Shown: positions 56,501 to 64,000 of the stretch, piece by piece
Layout of the letters: each line of letters opens with the position of its first letter
Numbering within the stretch: the stretch's first letter is position 1
Source of the DNA: Dimorphilus gyrociliatus
Lineage: Eukaryota > Annelida > Polychaeta > Dinophilidae
Length of the DNA: 64,000 nt
Direction of reading: 5' to 3'
Assembly (NCBI GenBank): GCA_904063045.1
Contig: CAJFCJ010000014.1
Location: 310,001 to 374,000, forward strand
The notes under the pieces: model-generated
Seen by the model: the letters and a program-made list of their open reading frames with translations, nothing else
What the model was told of the DNA's origin: nothing
The model's database searches: none
Position numbers and translations under genes: made by a program

Positions 56501-57958
56501 TAGACTGATCATCAACAAAAAGAAGATAAACGCATACTTTATTTGTCTTTGCCTTTCGGATGTTTGCTCTGGTATTTATTTGGTAAGTATTGGAATTGTT
56601 GATCGATATTACAGTGGAAATTTTATGGAATATAACTACAATTGGATTTATGGAAATGTATGCAAATTAATTGGATCAGTATTCAGTGGTTCCCTAATTT
56701 TATCTAGTACTTTATTGCTCTCTATAACACTTGAAAGATATCACGCTATTTCGAACCCAATAAATCACCTTACTAAGACACAAATTCGTCTGAGTATTGG
56801 TATTCCTTTTCTTCTTACTTTTATATTGATGACAATACCCATTTCTATCTATCAAGTAAGTTTTACCGCTGAACAAGTATTTGGAAACGACTATTGAAAG
56901 ATGTGAAAATTTTAGAATTACTTTTCAAGATCGGCAATTTGCTTTTCGTTACACATTAGCAGTGAAAAAGTGGAGGGATGGTTCTTTTCCTTCCTCATTT
57001 TTGGAATATTCACTTTAGCTGTTTGTTCAATCATATTAATCTTATATTTCAGACTAACAATTATTGTTAGAAACGTCAGAAAAGATTTTCAGACAGGAAG
57101 AGACAAAATACAAGAGAAATTAAGGATGAATGCAATCTTAATTGCTCTATCAAATTGTTTAAGCTGGTTCCCCTTATCATTCCTAAGTGAATATACAGCA
57201 ATACTGTAAAATCTAAACAATCTATCGTCTTTCTAAAGGTATATATTCTACTTTCAAACATGTGGAGATAGACAGCGAAACGTATAATTGGCTGATTGTT
57301 GCATTTATTCCTCTCAATCCTACATTGAATCCAATTATCTATACGATTGGCGAATTTCAAACATTTCAAAAATCGAAACGAAAGAAAAAACTAAACTTGA
57401 AGTAAGCGTTTATCTCATTTTCATCAACATCATTCTATTTGTGAATAAAGACAGGAAAATGTGAAGAGAAACGTGAATACTGCAGTTGGGAAAAGTAGGT
57501 CTCTTACTCACAACGAAGTGAAATATCCAAATTGAAATCCTTTGTAGCCTTGCAGTTCCTTTCGAATTGTCATGAATTGAATTTAAATATTGAACCGTTT
57601 GAAGTAGAAGATGAATGCAGGAATAAAATGAATTTGTTGAAGAAAGGATTGAATGGCGTGAAATATTTGAAGGCGATAGCAACAGCAATAAAGAATTTAC
57701 ATGAAAATAATTTCAGTTGTAATGGAAAGATTCGAGAAGAAGACTTTTATTATTTTGTGAGTTATATATCATTTATCTATTAATTTCATTTGTTTTGAAT
57801 TATTTGCATGACATTCTTTTCAGGACTCTCACTACTCGTTAGACTGTTCAAAAAACATTGAAATTTTGCAAGATGCCTCTAGAAGTCAAGATATTTATGC
57901 TCTTAGTGTGTTTTTTAACAGGTTTCTGCACCTGAACTATTCAGAGTTAAAAGTCTAA
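53596..57958 (+). CDS. CTLD/LDLa/LRR G-protein-coupled receptor with kinase-like tail (left copy)
   Basis: Fifteen exons: 53596-53666, 53721-53942, 54015-54053, 54107-54206, 54263-54429, 54485-54757, 54820-54850, 54883-55010, 55095-55247, 55304-55513, 55576-56855, 56916-57186, 57239-57401, 57519-57756 and 57824-57958; about 1160 codons. The order is: C-type lectin-like domain (CYYLFSS to YFCQEL), six LDLa modules ([15 protein letters not shown] type), an LRR N-cap (CPQHCEC), leucine-rich repeats ([14 protein letters not shown]), and seven helices with ERY after TM3 and NPIIY in TM7. The cytoplasmic tail resembles kinase helices alphaC-alphaF. This is a type C LGR/GRL101-like receptor with an added lectin domain. 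The 5' end is unresolved: the first exon needs two bases from an upstream exon and has no ATG. It could be spliced from the SRCR gene, or have a missed first exon. Confidence 0.75.
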
Positions 57959-58064
57959 TCTCTCACTTCAATAAATCATAATACAAAAGCACAAATATGC
58001 TGAATATCGCTTTGTATTGAATAGTTGAGTTTCATTTAGAGATCAATTGTATTTAGGTTTCTGT
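57959..58064. other. Junction between tail-to-tail receptor genes
   Basis: Only 106 bp separate the two stop codons. It is AT-rich and must hold both 3' ends. The symmetry point of the outer repeat arms (57996) falls inside it. Confidence 0.8.
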
Positions 58065-61000
58065 TTAATATTTATCTCTTGAATAGGCAGTTCGTTTTTG
58101 GAGAATTTTCTTGACAAAATCTCCAAAGTACAACATGTTCTTCATGGATAAATCTTTGGAAAAGACCTCTATGTCATTGTTGAGATACAAGTATATTTGT
58201 GACTTCTGTTCAGTAAAATGAAAGTTAAAGTAAGCGAAAGATAAAAGGCAATTAATAGAAAGAGACCTACATAAACGATAACATTACTTAATTGAATTTT
58301 ATTCTTAAAACAAAACTGATTTTCGTGTAAAAGTACAATGCATTTGATAATCTTTCGCAAACATTTGAAATATTTCATATTTCTAAAGAAATCCTTTGAT
58401 AATAAAGATGCCAATGATATTCTTTGACTATTTCGCAATCGAAAAACAATACCATTCTCTCTTTGATTTCTATAAAGTTTCAAAACTGAAAAAGGTGGAC
58501 ATGAAAATCTAAAGCCTTGTTCTATTTAAAAAACTACACTTTCATAAATATGGCAATACTTTTCCTTTTCTATCTCTTTATCTCTAGAAAAAGGCATTTA
58601 CATGTAGAATATACTTATTATCCATTAAAACTTTGCCATCTTTTTACCTGATGATCCTGGATCGTTTTCTCTTATCCTTTCTGAGTTGTTTGTAATTTTC
58701 AATGTTGAAAACAACGGGAGTTATCAATGAATTTAAGGGAAAAACAACAACAACCAGCCAGTAATAGGTTTCGTTTGGAATATCAATGGAAACAAATTTG
58801 TGAGAAATATCTAAAAAAATGGTTGACATGATCAAAGGCTTTTTACAAACACAACAGTCCTATTACATAGAACGGAAACTGCTGACCAAATTAGAGAGTT
58901 TGCCAATCCTATGAAAAACGCCTTTATTTCCTTCATTTCTGTGTTAATCATCTTTTCTCCATCGCACTCTTTCATACTTTGTTTTAAAATCAAGATACAT
59001 TTTGAATAGACAAATATCATGATATAGTTTAAGAGACAAATCAAAAATGTAAATGCTAGAAATGAATGCTGTGCATTATACCCTTCGTCGTTGAAAATAT
59101 CAAAAGAAAAACATATCCTCGATCTTGAATTTCTTTTCTATTCGTTTAATTTTCATTAATCCTCTATTCATTAGTATTTCTATCACTAGGCTTACTTTAT
59201 TCAGATGTATTAATAGATACATTATGCTCACTGATATTAGGAGCGCTAACAAATTGCAGGAATAAACTTGTTTGTCAGAGAATCCATAATGAGGTTTTAA
59301 CATTTTCAAATATCTCTTTAGCGCAATTAAAAGCAACAGAATGTTTGATAGAATTAGAGAGCTGCCAAACAGTAAATCTAGAAATGAACAGAACATCCCA
59401 TTTAACCAGTTAGACATTTTAAGCACAAATTCGTCACCAAAATATTTATCAGCAGCTGCAATACTTAGGAGATAAAGGGAAGATGAAAGATTTGAAAAAG
59501 AGAGAAACACTCGCAGCAGATTGCGAGATTCGCTGAATATGATGAATTGGAAGAAGAGAAATAGCGCGTTTGCTATAAAAGAAACACTACCCACGCTCCA
59601 AACTGTCACACGTAAAGAAAATGAATGCAAAAGGGTAGAACAGGAAATTGTTGTTAGTTTTGTGTGCAAACATGTTTTCAATGACTTTGAATATTTCAAA
59701 GCAAAACAACACAACTCGTAATAATTATTAAAGATTGTTTCCACGTTTTCCATTGGTGCTACGAAATGGAAAATATGATCTGTAGGTAGAATTGTTCCTT
59801 TCAAGTTCAAAAGCTTGACATTTTCCAAAGAGATAGAGGCTTTTTGATCTATAGAGAAGACTCTCAAATTAGTCATATGAATGATTTGGAGGTTATTTAG
59901 CTTGAAAAAGAGATGTTCATGAAAATATTGAATATTTGTTCTACTCAGATCGAGGAAACGAAGTTGGGGGAAAATACTAAATGTGAATTTGTCCTTCAAG
60001 CGAATGGGATTATTTGCAACACTCAAGTAATGCAACTTGGCCATTTTCTCCTTGAAAATTGTAGTCAAACTTTTTAAATAATTATGTTCCAGTGTTATTG
60101 AAAAGGCGTTGGGAAATGTAGAAGATATATCAAATTCATTTGTCCATTGAACGTGAACAAACCAAATGGCAACTATATGTTCATGTCGGAATGGAATGCC
60201 ACTTGATATGGTTTTCCATGTAAAATTCAAGCTTTTAAAATAGGTTCCCTTCAAGCTGTCAATTGAAATCGACTGTTTGTAAGCTTTGCTGTCTCTTTCC
60301 ATGCAATTGAGTATATGTAGAGGATCACAAACGCAGTGGTTTAGGCATATAGTTTCTTTGTGACAATAGATTTCGTCACTTCCTTCTATACAATCTACCT
60401 TATCATCGCAAACTCTTTGAACTGGAAGAAATGTATCATTTCCGCGACACTTGAAGTATCCAGGTGGGTAAAAATCATCTGTTTTTAAGAAAACACTGAC
60501 TGAAATGAAGTGGCGTGAATGCCTTTGTACAGTTTACCGCAGTAAAGTTCATCGTCATGATAAGGACACTGACTAATTTTATCGCATATTTGATCCAATT
60601 TAAGACAATATCCAGTGTCTGAACATTTGTAATAGGCTTTAGGACATGTTCTATGTTGGCATACTTCGGAATAGTCAGTATTTAAATAAAACTTTGATTC
60701 CAAAATGCCATTTCGCTCATATTTCAATATACAATCGCTGGAAATATCAGCTGCAGATGTTAATTGATAGAACTCTGCGCACAGAGGGAAACTCTCGTCT
60801 AGCCCATCATCGCAGTGCTGAATGTAATCGCACTTGTGAATTTGTAAGATACATTTGTTATCACATTGAAAGTAATATTGGGAATTCTTGCACTCTAATC
60901 AAATGTTCATTGGAGTAAATGAAAGAGAGATTTTAATGCAAAAGGATGTAAACCTCCTGGCGAAATAACGCAATTTTCATCAGAATTATCAATACAATTT

Positions 61001-62406
61001 ATAGAACCGTCACAATGGTATCGTGAGTCAATACATTGTCTATTGTCGCATCTATAAATAATTGTTAATTTAACAACTATAATGAATTTTTAAAAGCTTT
61101 AAACAACGTTATTTGTCCTTCTCCACACCGCTCGTAATCTGTGGTTTAAAGGTATTGTTAGTCTTCTTATCTTATTCAACTTGTAGGCTGAAGAAAACGC
61201 CGAACTACGTCTCACCGCAATAAGCTTCGTCCAGCCAATTTTCACAGTCGTTCACGTGGTTGCAAACTAGTTGATGAGATATCTTCTGAGTAGAGCTACA
61301 CTCGAAATAGATAAAATGCTCAGGGCAGTTCTCTTCATCCTCTCCCATTGGACAATCTACGACTGCATCGCAAATATAGATATTGTTAATGCATATTTCA
61401 GAAGAATTGCACATGAAAGTGTTGTTGGGGCAAATTCTCTCATATTTCGGAAGAGCTAAGAGATCTTTCATAGTGAGAACATCTGCCCAGCCTGAGTGAT
61501 TAAAGCGATAAGAATCTGATAGTCGATATAACAACAGTTACCAATTAATTCTTGACAAAAAAAGAATATATGATTTGCAATATCACAGCCAATTGTGTAG
61601 AATTTTAGAGTGTGAAAATATTTTGTATAACCGAATCCATAAAAGCAATCCATTTCATTTGTTGATCTCCAGAAATCATCATCAAAAGAATCAGGGTCAT
61701 CTTGCAAGTAATTCCTAAATATATAAGTTAGCTATTAATTATGCTTATAATGTTGTTCTTGATCAAAGGCCTGTGGTCGTTGTCTGTTTACTCTGCAAAA
61801 AAACACTTACACTCGTTCTTTATAAGGGTGAAATATAGGTATTTGACTGTCGATTCCGGATGAATAAACTCTGACAGTTTGACCCCTCAGATTTTTCTTT
61901 ACAGTCAGCTCTGAAACATACGTCTATAGTGAAAGTAATAGGGGAATAAAAATGAAATTGAACTGGAAGGTATTCTGAACATTCCGCCGAGCAATTCCTC
62001 TTCTGCGTCGAAAAAAATCAGCGTCTAGTTTTTAAAATCTACATGAAATATATGAAAGAAACCTCTCAGTTTATAATTGATTTCAATTGTTAAATTGGTA
62101 AGAATATTTGAAGAAGAGATGAGCAAATAAAAATACTGTTGATTATCTCTCTTGGGATCAAAGATAAACAAGTTTCTCTTCCTGCAAAATGCGTCCACCT
62201 GTGCAATAGACCTACGCTCTTCTCCTCTGAAGAGATAATAGCAAGCTCCTCTGTAGAAATATCCATCGCTGCGACTACAGGCTATTGAAGGAGAGAGTTG
62301 AGGAGTTTTTCACCCCAATTCATATATCACTTTACCTCTCTGAATTCGTTTTTCGCATCTGATTATAGGAAGAAATCTCGTGTAATAGATAAAGTTCATT
62401 AACCTT
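58065..62406 (-). CDS. CTLD/LDLa/LRR G-protein-coupled receptor with kinase-like tail (right copy)
   Basis: Paralogue of the left receptor, mirror-oriented. Exons resolved: 62406-62336, 62281-62063, 62002-61964, 61910-61811, 61714-61542, 61515-61216, then LDLa exons between about 61060 and 60485, 60478-59196, 59137-58867, 58810-58648, 58469-58271 and 58205-58065. Several exon sizes equal the left copy exactly (71, 39, 100, 271 and 163 bp). Domain order is the same: lectin-like (CYYLFRG to FFCQELIG), six LDLa, LRR (FPQLRFLDLSRTNI), seven helices, short tail. It differs at activation motifs: KRY replaces ERY after TM3, and NSLITPVVF replaces NPxxY in TM7. An in-frame ATG lies upstream of the first listed exon but without a signal peptide, so the true 5' end is unresolved. 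Confidence 0.72.
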
Positions 62407-62544
62407 CTATAAAAGATAACACAAGTTATTTTCATTAATCATATATATGTGAATACTACAATGCTTTGAATTTTTGATCAATTTTATCTTTCACTTTAAG
62501 AGAATGCTATTTCGAAAAATGCTCTCGTTTTTATTAAGATCTAA

Positions 62545-63739
62545 CTATCTATTGAAGGTGATACAAACCAACTTGATCCAGTTTGATTGAAATTGACACG
62601 ATGAAAAGTTGACAGCATTTGTACAATTTAAATTGAATAATGACATTCCAAAGTATCTTAACCGTATTCGATGAAAAGAAGTTGAACCTGCAGAAAATCC
62701 AAAATATCCGCAAACTAGTTTTGCTTCTTTCCAATACAAGTAGAATGGATTAATGTGATACCAGGATTTCTTGTAATATATCTGAAGACTTCCTTCAAAT
62801 TCACTTTTTTCATTTACTTTACCAGTTTCCGCAAATAAACTGCCTTTTGAAAAACTATATAGTCTGAGATCCATATCTTTATTGAACAAATGAATATGGC
62901 GAGTTAGAGAAATGATAAGGAAAACAAGCAATTTACCTTTATGTTCCATTATGTCATTTTCACAATATATTTGAAAGGTGAAAAAGAGATCGGTAGATAT
63001 TTCTAATGAGCATCCATTCAAGTATGAATCGTCCCATTTGCAATTCTTCAATATGGGCCAATGAGTATCGTTTATTGCAGAATTCTGATATTTAAATATG
63101 TCGTTTGTCTAAATAAAGAGAATATTAATCAATCAGTTTGTCAATTCGTCAATTCATCAGTCAAAAAACAAACGTATTTCGCTTTCATTTTCACACTGAT
63201 CCCGTGAAAGTATATATCAGGTTTAACTGGTTTAAGAGTCAAACCTAAACGTTGACAATTCGCACTCATTGCCATCTGAATATCTTCGTTTATTGAATAG
63301 GCCAAGGGAATTACGCCAAATCTTCGAGAATCTATGTAGTGAAGAACTATTACGCTGCTGCTGCTTGTTTTTGGAGTGTGGTAAAAGTATTTGTAATAGA
63401 ATGAAGGAGTCTCTCTGATGGAGACATCTTTTTAAACAACTGCGATTAAGATCATCTGCTGAGCATCATAATTGAATGCAATACCTTGAATATCATTTTC
63501 CGAGCAGTGAACGTCACTGAATAGAGAAGGTGTAGAGATATTTTCTAAAACAGTTAATTCATTATCAACAATTTCGACAAATGCCTTTTTTTCAATGTTT
63601 TCAATGTTGATTTTGGACTGAACTCTTCTGCATACTTCTCCATGTTTGGCCTCCTTTGCAGACAGTTTGTAGAATTGTTGATTGATTCTCAAGAGTATAC
63701 TAAAAGATACGGAACGGAGTGTGTTTGCTGCTATCAGCA
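62545..63739 (-). CDS. Secreted SRCR-like repeat protein (right copy, 5' end outside window)
   Basis: Mirror of the left SRCR gene: exons 63739-63485, 63427-63174, 63108-62937 and 62876-62545. The first exon, with the signal peptide, should lie just beyond the window end if symmetry holds. The protein is identical to the left copy until the last SRCR unit. It then diverges from WKE onward (AKLVCGYFGFSAGSTS in place of VDTICKHFGFESGTNH) and ends LVCITFNR. All key splice sites are preserved. Confidence 0.65.
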
Positions 63740-64000
63740 CTGTGTTGAGAGAGAGATGAAAAAGATATGTAAATTGAATAGACAGGAGGGTTTGAACGAT
63801 TTACTTGGAGATTTCTTGAGGAAACACTTCAAACAGTAGTAATTGGTACAAGATTGGCAGTTTGCTATTTGAATGGTTCTGATGGATTGACGTTTTTACG
63901 ATTTAAGAGTTTGAATGCTTCGCTGTGTAGTATATACCTTTTTGCTATTCGATCCTTAATGATTGCCTTAATAATGCTAGAATTGCGCTTAAATTCTGTA
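62726..64000 (-). repeat. Inverted repeat, right arm (1275 bp, runs to window end)
   Basis: Partner of 51992-53266. The outer limit is unknown because the window ends. The inner limit is a sharp identity break at 62726. Confidence 0.9.

Overview
The window is invertebrate animal nuclear DNA: AT-rich, full of CT/GA/TA microsatellites, with spliced genes. Many introns are only 50-60 bp, next to a few kilobase-sized ones. The gene content (Vax homeobox, polycystin-2, APP, Skeletor, EndoU, LDLa/LRR GPCRs of the GRL101 type) and the small introns suggest a lophotrochozoan with a compact genome, such as a small annelid. That assignment is an inference. All gene models were built by hand from reading-frame continuity, GT-AG sites and recalled family alignments. 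No transcript data were available.

Left half: a salt-inducible kinase gene (SIK, +, 2727-8617) converges on a polycystin-2 channel gene (PKD2, -, 15292-10543). A DDX21-type RNA helicase (-, 19399-16406) and an APP-family membrane protein (+, 19728-24069) diverge from a shared 330 bp promoter. From 24 to 30 kb the DNA is mostly non-coding, with one small unrecognised membrane-protein ORF (26407-26090) and a 251 bp assembly gap.

Middle: a Vax-type homeobox gene (+, 30460-33454), a RING/B-box TRIM-like gene (+, 34098-36068), a single-exon TMEM163-like transporter (-, 37793-37029), a Skeletor-like DM13/DOMON protein (+, 39439-42276), a secreted ITIH C-terminal/vWFD-like protein (-, 46397-45201) and an EndoU endoribonuclease (-, 48209-46987).

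Right end (49-64 kb): an inverted receptor locus. On each side lies an SRCR-like secreted-protein gene followed by a receptor gene with a C-type lectin-like domain, six LDLa modules, leucine-rich repeats, seven transmembrane helices and a short kinase-like tail. The two receptor genes sit tail to tail, their stop codons 106 bp apart. The outer 1275 bp of each arm (51992-53266 and 62726-64000) look identical, introns included. Identity ends abruptly inside an SRCR exon, and the rest is diverged but keeps the same exon layout. A third, decayed copy interrupted by a Pao/BEL retrotransposon fragment lies at 49.6-51.4 kb.

Best leads: (1) the receptor palindrome with its gene-conversion-like boundary, asymmetric loss of GPCR activation motifs and kinase-like tail; (2) a pair of 131 bp mutually exclusive exons in PKD2 at the junction of helix S1 and the extracellular TOP domain; (3) an APP with its acidic domain moved to the far side of E2 and its copper histidines lost.
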